From: Streptomyces phaeofaciens
GTDB taxonomy: Bacteria; Actinomycetota; Actinomycetes; Streptomycetales; Streptomycetaceae
Reading direction: 5' to 3'
Assembly: GCF_014648915.1 (NCBI RefSeq)
Contig: NZ_BMSA01000023.1
Span: forward strand, 1-64,000
DNA length: 64,000 bases
In this document: positions 52,339 through 60,734 of the stretch, piece after piece
Numbering within the stretch: position 1 is the stretch's first letter
Layout of the letters: each line of letters begins with the position of its first letter
Program-made: the position numbers and the translations under genes
Notes under the pieces: generated by a model
Databases searched by the model: none
What the model was told of the DNA's origin: nothing
What the model saw: only the letters and a program-made list of their open reading frames with translations

Positions 52339-53367
52339 ATGAACACTCCCCTCCCCGCCCCAGCCGCCTCCAGATCCGCCCGCCCCGCCACCCCGACCGT
52401 CCCCACCGCACTGACCGCCCTGGCCGCCGTCTGCTGTCTCCTCCTCGCCGGCTGCTCCGGCGACGCCCCGTCCGGCTCGGACACCGACGCGGGCCGCTCG
52501 GGCGGCCGGTTCACGGTCACCCTGGTCACCCATGGCGCGGAGAGCGACGCCTTCTGGGAGCTGGTGCGCAAGGGCGCCGAGGCGGCGGCCGCCAAGGACG
52601 GCGTCGAGCTGACGTACGCGAGCGACGCCGACGCCGCCGGGCAGGCCGAACTGGTGCGGAGCGCGATCCGCGACAAGGTCGACGGCATCGCCGTGACGCT
52701 CGCCAAGCCGCAGGCGATGAAGGGGCCGGTGGCCGAGGCCGAGGCGGCCGGGATACCGGTGGTCGGACTCAACTCCGGTATCGACGCCTGGCAGTCGGCC
52801 GGACTCCTGGAGTACTTCGGCCAGGACGAGAGCGTCGCGGGCCGCGCCGTCGGCGAGAAGCTGGACGATCTCGGCGCGAAGCACGCCCTGTGCGTCATCC
52901 ACGAGCGGGGCAACATCTCCCTGGAAGCACGCTGCGCGGGCGTGAAGAAGACGTTCGCCGGCCGGACCGACATGCTCTACGTCGACGGCACCGACATGGA
53001 CGCGATGCGCACGGCCGTGACGGCGGCGCTGCGCCAGGAGCCCGACGTGGACGAAGTCATCACCAACGGGGCGCAGTTCGCGCTCGCCGCGGTGAAGTCG
53101 GCCGAGGAGGCGGGCAGCAGGGCCGAGGTCGCCACCTTCGACCTGAACAAGGACCTGGTCGGCGCGGTGCGCGACGGCAGTGTGCAGTTCGCCGTGGACC
53201 AACAGCCCTACCTTCAGGGCTATCTCGCCGTGGACGCGCTCTGGCTCTACCGGACGAACGGCAACCTCAGCGGCGGTGGGGTGGCCCCCGTGCTGACCGG
53301 TCCGGCCTTCGTCACGAAGACCAACGTCGCCGCGGTGTCCAGGTTCGCCGCCAACGGCACGCGCTGA
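52339..53367 (+). CDS. Sugar-binding lipoprotein, ribose/RbsB type (orphan)
   Basis: 342 residues. The lipobox is CLLLAGCSG after a hydrophobic stretch. The mature part is a type I periplasmic-binding fold: FTVTLVTHGAESDAFWELVR, then GIAVTLAKPQAMKGPVAEAE, GIPVVGLNSGIDAW, and VDEVITNGAQFALAAVKSAE. Ribose, AI-2 and inositol-type ligands are typical of this class. No permease or ATPase gene is near. Instead the next gene, 87 bp downstream, is the sensor of a conservon, so the protein may present a ligand to that sensor rather than import it. Confidence 0.88.
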   Translation: MNTPLPAPAASRSARPATPTVPTALTALAAVCCLLLAGCSGDAPSGSDTDAGRSGGRFTVTLVTHGAESDAFWELVRKGAEAAAAKDGVELTYASDADAAGQAELVRSAIRDKVDGIAVTLAKPQAMKGPVAEAEAAGIPVVGLNSGIDAWQSAGLLEYFGQDESVAGRAVGEKLDDLGAKHALCVIHERGNISLEARCAGVKKTFAGRTDMLYVDGTDMDAMRTAVTAALRQEPDVDEVITNGAQFALAAVKSAEEAGSRAEVATFDLNKDLVGAVRDGSVQFAVDQQPYLQGYLAVDALWLYRTNGNLSGGGVAPVLTGPAFVTKTNVAAVSRFAANGTR

Positions 53368-53454
53368 CGCACACGTCGCCCCGGCCACATCCCGAAGCTC
53401 CCTCCTCGTTCTCCCCCTCCCCCTCCCCCCCCGTTGATTCGCCCTAGGACGACT

Positions 53455-56004
53455 ATGTCTCCACGGACAGGTGCCCGGCGCCGCCGTCTCGGCTCCATAC
53501 GTCTCTCCCTGATCCTCCTGGCGCTGGTGCCCGGCGTCACGCTCACCGCGATGTGGGGCGTGACGACGATCCAGATGTTCTCGGAGGGGCTGCGGCTGCG
53601 CGCGCAGACCGAGTTGAGCCGCTCGACCGGTGCCATGGGCACCGAGGCGACGCTCGCGCTCCAGCAGGAGCGCAGCCTGTCGGCCGTGTGGCTGGCGACG
53701 CCCGACAGTTCCCGCGCGCCGCTCGACGCCGCGCGGAGGCGGACCGACGCGGCGGTCGCCAAACTGGTCGCGCGGGCGGACGACATCCAGCAGGCGCCCA
53801 CCCGGGTGCGGGACCGGCTGTACTCGGTGGTCGCCTCCGTGAGCAGCCTGGAGTACTACCGGGGCCAGGTGGACGACCCGGCCGACATCACCGCCGCACA
53901 GGCGCTGGACCAGTACACGTCGATCATCGACGACCAGATCCACGCCTTCCGGGAGCTGTCGCAGGTCGACGACGGCGACCTCACCTCGCAGTCCGGACCG
54001 CTGGTCGCGCTGGAGCACGCGGCCGAACTGGTCTCCGAGGAGGATCTGCACCTCACCCTGGCCGGTCCGCGGCACCGCATGGACGAGAAGGCCTGGGCCG
54101 CGTTCGCGCAGACCGTGAACGCGCGCCGCTGGCTGGTGCAGGACCAGATCGTCCCCTCGCTCACCGGTTCGGCCAAGACGGAGACCGAGCGGATCCTGCA
54201 GAGCAAGGAGTGGCGGACGCTGGAGTCCGTCGAGGACCGGGTGCTGGCGGCCCGGACGGACCAGGCGGCGAACGGCGTCATCCCGCTGCCGGACGTGCAG
54301 AAGGAGTGGCGGGGGGCGCTCATCAAGGTCTCCGACGAGTACTCGGCGCTCATCCGGCAGCAGACCGCGTCGCTGCTCGGGCACAGCGGGGACGAGGCAC
54401 GCTCGCTGCTGATCAAGGCCGGAGCGCTGAGCGCCGGCGGCCTCGTGGCGCTGCTGGTGTGCGTCGTGATGTCCTGGCGGATCACCCGTTCGCTGTCCCG
54501 GCGGCTGCGCGGGCTGCGGATGGCCACGCTGAGTCTGGCGCACGAGCGCCTCCCGGATGTGGTGGCGCGGCTCGACCGGGGCGAGACTGTCGACGTGGAC
54601 TCGGCGACTCCGCCGCTCGACTACGGCGGTGACGAACTCGGCCAGGTGGCCAAGGCGTTCAACACGGCGCAGCGCACCGCCGTGCACACCGCCGTCGAAC
54701 TCGCCGACACCCGGCGCGGCTTCCAGAAGGTCATCCTCGGGATCGCCCGGCAGAGCCAGAATCTGGTCAACCTCCAGCTCAGCAAGCTCGACGCGCTGGA
54801 GCGCACGCACCAGGACCCGGAGGTGCTCAAGGGCCTGTACGAACTGGACTCCACGGCCAGCCAGTTGCGCCGCTACGAGGAGAACCTCGTCATCATCAGC
54901 GGCGGCCGGCCCGGGCGCAGCTGGTCGGAGCCGGTGGCGCTGATCGACATCCTGCGCAGTGCGGTGGGCGAGGTCGCCGAGTACCGGCGGGTGGAGGTGC
55001 ACACCGAGGAGGAGGTGTCCATCGCGCCGCCCGCCGTCGCCGACGTGATCCATCTGCTGGCCGAGCTGATCGACAACGCCACCTCCTACTCGCCGGCGCC
55101 GAGCCCGGTCGGCGTGCGGGCCACGCTGGTGGCCAAGGGGCTGGCGATCGAGGTCGAGGACCGTGGTCTCGGTCTGTCCGAGGAGGACTACGCCTCGTTC
55201 AACGCCCAGTTGGCCGTGGAACCGCAGTTCGACGTGGTGGCACTCGCCGACGACCTGCGGCTGGGCATGTTCGTGATCGCCCGCCTGGCCACACGGCACG
55301 GTATCGCCGTGACCCTGCGCTCCTCCCCGTACGGCGGGACGACCGCGATCGTCCTGGTGCCGCACGACGTGGTCGTACGGGAGACCCCCGGGGCGGAGCA
55401 CCCGGTGACGGGGCCGTCCGCCCCGCCGGAGCAGGCCGTCCCCGCGGTGCCGGAGCGGACGCCTTCCGTACCGGGCACGCCGGGTTCCCTGCCCGAGCCG
55501 TCCCCTGAGGCACCCGAGGCATCCGCAGCCACGGCCACGGCCACGCCCGAATCCTCGGGCGCCCCCCGGGACCACCAGCCGCCGCTGCCGGTACGCCACC
55601 GCACCACGCCGCCGCCGGCCACGGTGGACGGCACTTCGGGTGGCACTTCGGGTGGCACGCCGGACGGCGCATCGGACGATCCCGCCCGCCCCCACGGCCT
55701 CACCCCGCTCCCCCGGCGGGTCCCCCAGACCAGCCTCGCCGTCGAGCTGCGCGAGGAGGCCGGAGCGGCGGCCGTGGAGGAGGACGGCTTCCTCGACGAC
55801 TTCACCGCGGAGCGCGCCGCCGCCTCCCTGGCCGGCTTCCAGCGCGGCACGCTCCGGGCGCGCGACTTCGACGACGCGCCGCCCGGCCCGGAGTCCGACG
55901 ACCCGCCGTCCGGGCCCGAGGAGGACGACCCGGCCGAGGCACCCGGCCCGCCGGTCGCCGCCCGTGCCCCCAAGACCCCGACCCCGACCGCCGACCGCCC
56001 GTGA
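53455..56004 (+). CDS. Conservon sensor kinase-like protein CvnA (NIT domain, HAMP, HATPase)
   Basis: About 849 residues. A membrane helix (IRLSLILLALVPGVTLTAMW) precedes a large extracellular helical NIT-type sensing domain, a second helix near residue 330 (ALSAGGLVALLVCVVMSWRI), HAMP, and a histidine-kinase-like ATPase with ELIDNATSYSPAPSPVGV (N box) and VEDRGLGLSEEDY. As usual for CvnA proteins there is no clear H-box His for autophosphorylation. The C-terminal 200 residues are a Pro/Ala/Glu-rich tail. ATG at 53455 has AGGA upstream. The three following genes complete the conservon. Confidence 0.92.
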   Translation: MSPRTGARRRRLGSIRLSLILLALVPGVTLTAMWGVTTIQMFSEGLRLRAQTELSRSTGAMGTEATLALQQERSLSAVWLATPDSSRAPLDAARRRTDAAVAKLVARADDIQQAPTRVRDRLYSVVASVSSLEYYRGQVDDPADITAAQALDQYTSIIDDQIHAFRELSQVDDGDLTSQSGPLVALEHAAELVSEEDLHLTLAGPRHRMDEKAWAAFAQTVNARRWLVQDQIVPSLTGSAKTETERILQSKEWRTLESVEDRVLAARTDQAANGVIPLPDVQKEWRGALIKVSDEYSALIRQQTASLLGHSGDEARSLLIKAGALSAGGLVALLVCVVMSWRITRSLSRRLRGLRMATLSLAHERLPDVVARLDRGETVDVDSATPPLDYGGDELGQVAKAFNTAQRTAVHTAVELADTRRGFQKVILGIARQSQNLVNLQLSKLDALERTHQDPEVLKGLYELDSTASQLRRYEENLVIISGGRPGRSWSEPVALIDILRSAVGEVAEYRRVEVHTEEEVSIAPPAVADVIHLLAELIDNATSYSPAPSPVGVRATLVAKGLAIEVEDRGLGLSEEDYASFNAQLAVEPQFDVVALADDLRLGMFVIARLATRHGIAVTLRSSPYGGTTAIVLVPHDVVVRETPGAEHPVTGPSAPPEQAVPAVPERTPSVPGTPGSLPEPSPEAPEASAATATATPESSGAPRDHQPPLPVRHRTTPPPATVDGTSGGTSGGTPDGASDDPARPHGLTPLPRRVPQTSLAVELREEAGAAAVEEDGFLDDFTAERAAASLAGFQRGTLRARDFDDAPPGPESDDPPSGPEEDDPAEAPGPPVAARAPKTPTPTADRP

Positions 56005-56015
56005 AGGACACCCCG

Positions 56016-56450
56016 ATGACACGCTCCCTCCCCGCCACGAACACCCAGCTCGACCAGCTGCTCACCGGTCTCGTGGACCGGGTCGCCGATGTGAACCAGG
56101 CCGTCGTGCTCTCCGAGGACGGGCTGGTGGTCAGCAAGTCCACCGGGTTCCCGCGCGAGGACGCCGAACGGCTGGCCGCGACCGCCTCCGGTCTGATGAG
56201 TCTCAGCAAGGGCGTCAGCATGGACTTCCGGGGCGGCCCGGTGCGCCAGGCGCTCATCGAGATGGCGCACAGCTATCTGATCCTCACCTCGGCCGGCCCG
56301 GGGGCGCATCTGGTCGTGCTGGCCGGCTCGAACGCGGACGTCGGCGTGGTGGCGTACCAGATGAACATGCTGGTGAAGAAGATCGGCGAGCACCTCAGCG
56401 CGGCGCCGCGGACCGGTGTCGGTCCGGCCGTCGGCACCCTCGGCGGGTGA
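56016..56450 (+). CDS. Roadblock/LC7 domain protein CvnB
   Basis: 144 residues forming one roadblock/LC7 domain: LDQLLTGLVDRVADVNQAVV, LSEDGLVVSKSTGFP, and MDFRGGPVRQALIEMAHSYL. In conservons CvnB acts with CvnD as a probable GTPase regulator beneath the CvnA sensor. ATG at 56016 has GAAGGA upstream; a GTG at 56001 overlapping the sensor stop is possible. Confidence 0.93.
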   Translation: MTRSLPATNTQLDQLLTGLVDRVADVNQAVVLSEDGLVVSKSTGFPREDAERLAATASGLMSLSKGVSMDFRGGPVRQALIEMAHSYLILTSAGPGAHLVVLAGSNADVGVVAYQMNMLVKKIGEHLSAAPRTGVGPAVGTLGG

Positions 56451-56451
56451 G

Positions 56452-56808
56452 GTGAGCGGAGGCGACGAAGCGGGCCGGCTCGTCAGACCGTTCACCCTCA
56501 CCGGTGGGCGGACCCGGCCCAGCCGCGCCGACTTCACGCTCATCACGACCGTGACCGCGGTGGACCCGCCGCCCGAGCGGGCCGTACGGCCGCAGCCGGA
56601 GCACACCCGGATCCTGCGGCTGTGCGCCCGGCCGGTCGCGGTGGCGGAGCTGGCGGCCCATCTCGACCTGCCGGTGAGCGTGGTCGTCATCATGCTCTGC
56701 GATCTGCTGGAGGCGGGCCTGATCACCGCCCGGCCGCCGCGTTCCTTCGCCGGCACACCGGACCTGGATCTGTTGCAGAAAGTGAGGGACGGCCTTGGCC
56801 GGATCTGA
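56452..56808 (+). CDS. DUF742 protein CvnC
   Basis: 118 residues, with the DUF742 signature LVRPFTLTGGRTRPSRADFT and a winged-helix-like second half (ILRLCARPVAVAELAAHLDL, LLEAGLITARPP). GTG at 56452 begins 1 bp after the CvnB stop. It overlaps the CvnD gene by 14 bp, so the three small genes are tightly coupled. Confidence 0.92.
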   Translation: MSGGDEAGRLVRPFTLTGGRTRPSRADFTLITTVTAVDPPPERAVRPQPEHTRILRLCARPVAVAELAAHLDLPVSVVVIMLCDLLEAGLITARPPRSFAGTPDLDLLQKVRDGLGRI

Positions 56809-57394
56809 TCGCACCGCCGAGGCGGTCGTGGCACCCGACGCGGTGAAGATCCTCATCGCCGGTGGCTTCGGCGTCGGCAAGACCACCATGGTCGGATCGG
56901 TCAGCGAGATCGCGCCGCTGCGCACGGAGGAGCCGCTGACCGTCGCCGGGCTGGACGTCGACGACCTGTTGGGCATCGAGCAGAAGCGGGCCACGACCGT
57001 GGCGCTGGACTTCGGGCGGATCACGATCAGCGACGACCTGGTGCTGTATCTCTTCGGCACACCCGGTCAGCAGCGGTTCTGGTTCATGTGGAACGACCTG
57101 GCCATCGGCGCTCTTGGGGCGGTGGTGCTGATCGACGTGCGCCGGCCGGAGTCCAGCTTCGCCGCGATCGACTTCTTCGAGCGCCGGCGGATCCCGTTCG
57201 TCGTCGCGGTCAACGGCTTCCACGGCCGGCATCCCTATCCGGCGGCGGAGATCAGGGAGTCGCTGGCGCTGCCGACGCACGTCCCGGTGCTGCTGTGCGA
57301 CGCGCGGGAGCGGGCCTCGTGCCGGGACGTCCTGGTCGCGCTGATCGACCGGCTGATCGCGGATGTCGAGTTCCAGCCAAGCCCGACAAGCTGA
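56795..57394 (+). CDS. Conservon GTP-binding protein CvnD (MglA/Ras-like)
   Basis: 199 residues. The P-loop is GGFGVGKTTMVG, the effector-region Thr lies in KRATTVALDFGRI, and the G3 motif is FGTPGQQRFWFMW. The base-recognition motif is AVNGFHG rather than NKxD, common in this family. The start is TTG 56795 with GAGGGA upstream. It is the switch of the conservon, expected to cycle between GTP and GDP at the membrane with CvnB and CvnC. Confidence 0.93.
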   Translation: MAGSDRTAEAVVAPDAVKILIAGGFGVGKTTMVGSVSEIAPLRTEEPLTVAGLDVDDLLGIEQKRATTVALDFGRITISDDLVLYLFGTPGQQRFWFMWNDLAIGALGAVVLIDVRRPESSFAAIDFFERRRIPFVVAVNGFHGRHPYPAAEIRESLALPTHVPVLLCDARERASCRDVLVALIDRLIADVEFQPSPTS

Positions 57395-57525
57395 TTGACG
57401 CACTTCAGTCACACCCCTACCTTCTGATCGACCTTCCGAACCATGTTCGGCATTTCGGTCAAGCGTGTGCGCAGTCCTCCCTCCACGCCCCTCCCCCGGG
57501 CGCCCGCACCCCCGTTGGAGCACGC

Positions 57526-58539
57526 ATGACTCCCCCTCCCCGCCCGCACCCCTCCCGCCGGCTCGTGCTCGGCATGGCCGCCGCCGCCCCGCTGGCCATG
57601 ACCGGCACCCTGACGCTCGGCGCCGGGACCGCCCACGCGGCCGACTCTGCGTACGTGATGAGCTACTTCACCGAGTCCACCAACCTCGGTGACGGCACCG
57701 ACTACGGCCTCCATCTGGCCGTCAGCACGGACGGGCTGCGCTGGACCCCGTTGAACCAGAACAACCCGGTCGTCACCCCCACCGAGGGCGCGCTGGGGCT
57801 GCGCGACCCGTTCATCCTGCACAAGCAGGACGGCACCTTCGTGGTGCTCGCCACCGACCTCAAGGGCACCGACTGGAGCTACAACAGCCAGTACATCCAC
57901 GTCTGGAACTCCACCGACCTGCGCACCTTCACCGGCTACCACCGGCTGAAGCTGCACGACATGACGACCCACAGCTGGGCGCCGGAGGCCTTCTGGGACG
58001 CCGGGCGCGGCCAGTACGGGATCGTGTACTCGTCGGTGAACTCCAGCGGCCACAACGTGCTGATGGTCAACTACACCACCGACTTCGTGACGGCCTCGGC
58101 GCCCCAGGTCTTCTTCGACCCCGGGTACGACGTGATCGACGGCGACCTGGCCGTGGGTGTGAACGGCGTCAACTACCTCTACTTCAAGAAGAACCAGACG
58201 CTGGTCGGGGCACGCTCCACCTCCCTGGACCCGGGCAGCTTCACGGAGTTCAGCACGGGGGTCGCACACGGCGGCACCGAGGCGCCGACCCTGGTCAAGT
58301 CCCTGACCTCCGGCACCTGGTGGCTCTGGGGCGACACCTACACGCCGAACGGCGTCTTCTACGCCTGGCAGTCCACCGATCTCTCGGCGGGCAGCTGGAC
58401 CGCGCTCGACCAGCGGACCTACACCCAGCCGGTCAACTCCAAGCACTGCGGCATCACGACGATCACCACGGCCCAGTACAACGACCTCGTCGCCCACTGG
58501 GGCGCGCCCACCTGGAACCGGCTCAAGTCGTACAACTAA
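57526..58539 (+). CDS. Secreted GH43-like glycosidase, cut off by an in-frame stop
   Basis: 337 residues before TAA at 58537-58539. A Tat-type signal (PSRRLVLGMAAAAPLAM) leads to a five-bladed-propeller-like glycosidase domain: SAYVMSYFTESTNLGDGTDY, GLRDPFILHKQDGTFVVLAT, SWAPEAFWDAGRGQYGIVYS and VIDGDLAVGVNG. Asp in LRDPF and Glu in WAPEAFWD fit GH43-type catalytic acids, so arabinan or arabinoxylan side chains are likely substrates. The end RLKSYN is the first strand of an AbfB (CBM42) domain that continues in the same frame after the stop. The product would therefore keep its catalytic domain but lose its arabinose-binding module. Confidence 0.82.
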   Translation: MTPPPRPHPSRRLVLGMAAAAPLAMTGTLTLGAGTAHAADSAYVMSYFTESTNLGDGTDYGLHLAVSTDGLRWTPLNQNNPVVTPTEGALGLRDPFILHKQDGTFVVLATDLKGTDWSYNSQYIHVWNSTDLRTFTGYHRLKLHDMTTHSWAPEAFWDAGRGQYGIVYSSVNSSGHNVLMVNYTTDFVTASAPQVFFDPGYDVIDGDLAVGVNGVNYLYFKKNQTLVGARSTSLDPGSFTEFSTGVAHGGTEAPTLVKSLTSGTWWLWGDTYTPNGVFYAWQSTDLSAGSWTALDQRTYTQPVNSKHCGITTITTAQYNDLVAHWGAPTWNRLKSYN

Positions 58540-58920
58540 CCGGCCCGTTACGTCCGCCACTCCAACTACGCCGGCCGGATCGACGAGTACCCGGTCGAGC
58601 CGTACAAGGACTCCCTGTGGACGCTGGTGCCGGGCCTCGCGGACAGCTCCGGGGTGTCCTTCCGGTCGGTCAACTACCCGACCCGCTACCTGCGGCACTA
58701 CGACTACCAGCTCCGGCTGGACGCCAACGACGGCACCTCGGCCTTCGCGGGCGACGCGACCTTCTACCGTACGGCGGGCCTGGCGGACGCGAGCTGGGCG
58801 TCGTTCCGCTCGTACAACAACCCGACCCGGTACCTCCGGCACTCCAACTACGTCCTGCGCATCGACCCGATCTCGACGGCCACGGACCAGCAGGACGCCA
58901 CCTTCCAGGTCGGCCACTGA
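58540..58920 (+). pseudogene. AbfB (CBM42) domain remnant separated by a nonsense codon
   Basis: The frame of the preceding gene stays open from CCG at 58540 to TGA at 58918-58920 and encodes the rest of an AbfB domain: ARYVRHSNYAGRIDEYPVEP, SFRSVNYPTRYLRHYDYQLR and SFRSYNNPTRYLRHSNYVLR. The three trefoil repeats align with the segment spanning the stop (SYN-stop-PARYVRH), and the stop stands where the other repeats have Tyr or Asn. TAC to TAA is a single change. No ribosome binding site precedes this part, so it is probably untranslated unless the stop is read through or is a sequence error. Confidence 0.85.
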
Positions 58921-58933
58921 CCCGCCCGCCGCG

Positions 58934-60709
58934 TCACAACCCGGCGAGCACCGGCAGGAGTTCGGCGGCCGCCGTCACATCGCCCGTCAGGGGGCGGTCG
59001 TCCGTGCCCCGAGGCAGGGCGGCCGCCGCCACGGCGAAGGCCGCGACCGGCGGCGGCGCGGGACGCAGTCGCAACGCCCGTACGGCGGTGACGAGTTCGC
59101 AGGCCAGGACGGTGACGTAGGCCTCCGCCGCGCGCAGTGCCTGGCGGGCGGCCTGGCCCGCGAAGCTGGCGGCCTCCTCCAGACCGCGGGAGAGGACGGC
59201 GTGCCCCGCCGAGGCGGGTGCCGTGCACGAACGCAGCTCCGCCAGCGCGGAGTTGGAGGTGTACTCCAGAATCATCGTGCCCGAACTGCTCGCGGGTCCG
59301 GCGGCGAGGAAGGCGGGCAGGCCGGTGAGCGCCGGGTCGCCCAGCGCGGCCAGCCGGGCGGCCGACAGTTGGGCGGTCTGGAGCAGCGCGAGGTTCGCCG
59401 CGTCCAGGGCGAGGCCCAGGGGCGCGGCGAAGAAGCCTCCGTGGTGGTAGGCCGCGGTGCCGTCGGGCGCGATGACGGGGTTCTCCGAAGGGCAGTTGGC
59501 CTCCACCTCGACGACCTCGCGCAGCCGCTCGGCGGCGTCCAGGGCACAGCCGTGGGCCTGCGGGAACGCCCGGAAGCCGAACGGGTCCTGAATCCGCAGG
59601 CCGGGCGCGGCGGGCACACCTGAGGCACCGGACGCGCCGGCCGCCCGGTCGTCGAGCCCGAGCAGCCGCCGTACCTCCCCGGCGGCCCGGGCCGCGCCGG
59701 GGTAGGGCCGCAGCGCGTGCACGGGCGCCGCGTACGCCTCCGCCGAGCCCGACACCGCGGCCAGCGAGAGCGCGGCGACCGCGTGCGTGGCCCGCAGCAG
59801 CATGTCCAGCTCGCACTGCGCGACCGCGGCCTGCGCCAGGGCGAGGGCATTGCTGCTGAGCAGCGCGAGCGCGTCACCGGGGAGCAGGGTGACCGGGGCG
59901 GGCAGGGCGGAAGGCGGGAGCGGGGAAACGGGCGCGACCGCCTCCGACGACACCGAGGCCCCCGTCAGAACCGTGAGCCCCGCGCCGATGTCCTTCCCGC
60001 CCCCGGCGCCCCGGCCACCCGTCGGCCGCACGTCCGCGACCGAGCCGTACGACTCGCCCTCGGACCGGTCCCTCGTCGCGGCACCGGCTCCCGCGGCGGC
60101 CGGCGCCGGACCGCTCCCGGTGACGGGCGGCCCGCCATGGGCCGAGGGCCGGTCACCAGGTGTCCAGGGCCGGTCGCCATGTGTCCAGGGCTCGTCGCCG
60201 CCCGTCCAGGGCCGTTCGCCGATGAGGGTGAGGCCCGTCTGGGCCAGGGCCGTGAGATCGCCGGTGCCCACGGCGCCGTACTCGTGGACCGCCGGGTGGA
60301 CACCGAGGCGCAGGGCGTCGGTGAGGGCGTCGACGAAGGCCGGCTGGATGCCGGAGCCGCCGGCGAGGAACTGGTTGAGGCGGACGGCGAGCATCGCCCG
60401 GACCTGGCGGGCCGGAAGCAGCGCGCCGGCGCCGCCCGCGTGACTGCGCAGCAGGCGCAGGCCGTGCGCGCTCTCGTCGGCCGGGTCGACCGGCACGGAG
60501 CGGTGCGCGCCGACACCGGTGCCCCGGCCGTAGAGCCGGCCGCCGGCGGCGAGGCGCTCGGCGGCGCGCCAGGAGCGTACGGCCCGCTCGCGCGCCTCGG
60601 GGGCGACGACGGGCACGGCCGCACCGTCGGCGAGCGCGATCAGCTCGCCGACGGTGAGGGTGGTGCCGTTCAGGACGACCCGGCGCGGGCCGTCCGGTGT
60701 CCGTTCCAA
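58934..60709 (-). CDS. Aromatic amino acid/histidine ammonia-lyase family protein with altered MIO motif
   Basis: 591 residues of the HAL/PAL fold. Conserved parts include LYGRGTGVGAHRSVPV with the catalytic Tyr loop, IQDPFGFRAFPQAHG, and SENPVIAPDG. The MIO prosthetic group normally forms from A-S-G in GSVGASGDLAPL; here the segment reads GAVGTGDLTALAQ, one residue shorter and without Ser. A roughly 110-residue low-complexity insert follows, starting with a heptad-like repeat PWTGGDE/PWTHGDR/PWTPGDR. The start is TTG 60709 without a strong ribosome site. It follows the binding-protein gene by 25 bp and is probably cotranscribed with it. Activity as an ammonia-lyase is doubtful from sequence alone. 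Confidence 0.85.
   Translation of the reverse strand: MERTPDGPRRVVLNGTTLTVGELIALADGAAVPVVAPEARERAVRSWRAAERLAAGGRLYGRGTGVGAHRSVPVDPADESAHGLRLLRSHAGGAGALLPARQVRAMLAVRLNQFLAGGSGIQPAFVDALTDALRLGVHPAVHEYGAVGTGDLTALAQTGLTLIGERPWTGGDEPWTHGDRPWTPGDRPSAHGGPPVTGSGPAPAAAGAGAATRDRSEGESYGSVADVRPTGGRGAGGGKDIGAGLTVLTGASVSSEAVAPVSPLPPSALPAPVTLLPGDALALLSSNALALAQAAVAQCELDMLLRATHAVAALSLAAVSGSAEAYAAPVHALRPYPGAARAAGEVRRLLGLDDRAAGASGASGVPAAPGLRIQDPFGFRAFPQAHGCALDAAERLREVVEVEANCPSENPVIAPDGTAAYHHGGFFAAPLGLALDAANLALLQTAQLSAARLAALGDPALTGLPAFLAAGPASSSGTMILEYTSNSALAELRSCTAPASAGHAVLSRGLEEAASFAGQAARQALRAAEAYVTVLACELVTAVRALRLRPAPPPVAAFAVAAAALPRGTDDRPLTGDVTAAAELLPVLAGL
60149..60232. repeat. Degenerate 21-bp coding repeat inside the lyase gene
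   Basis: On the minus strand the DNA encodes successive PWTxGDx heptads (PWTGGDE, PWTHGDR, PWTPGDR, then the variant PSAHGGP), seen on the plus strand as recurring GTCCAGGGC segments. The repeat sits in the unconserved insert right after the altered MIO region. Confidence 0.7.
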
Positions 60710-60734
60710 GGGTGGTTCAGCGGCCGGGCCGTGA

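Noticed and set aside
52225..56022. Very long open frame on the minus strand (about 1265 codons) opposite the SBP and conservon sensor
   Set aside because: It is the antisense shadow of two well-supported genes. Its translation is rich in Arg, Gly, Val and His with no domain, as expected from GC-biased codons read in reverse.
58537..58539. Programmed read-through of the TAA in the GH43-like gene
   Set aside because: TAA is the stop least prone to read-through, and no stimulatory structure or known recoding context is visible. A mutation or base error is simpler.
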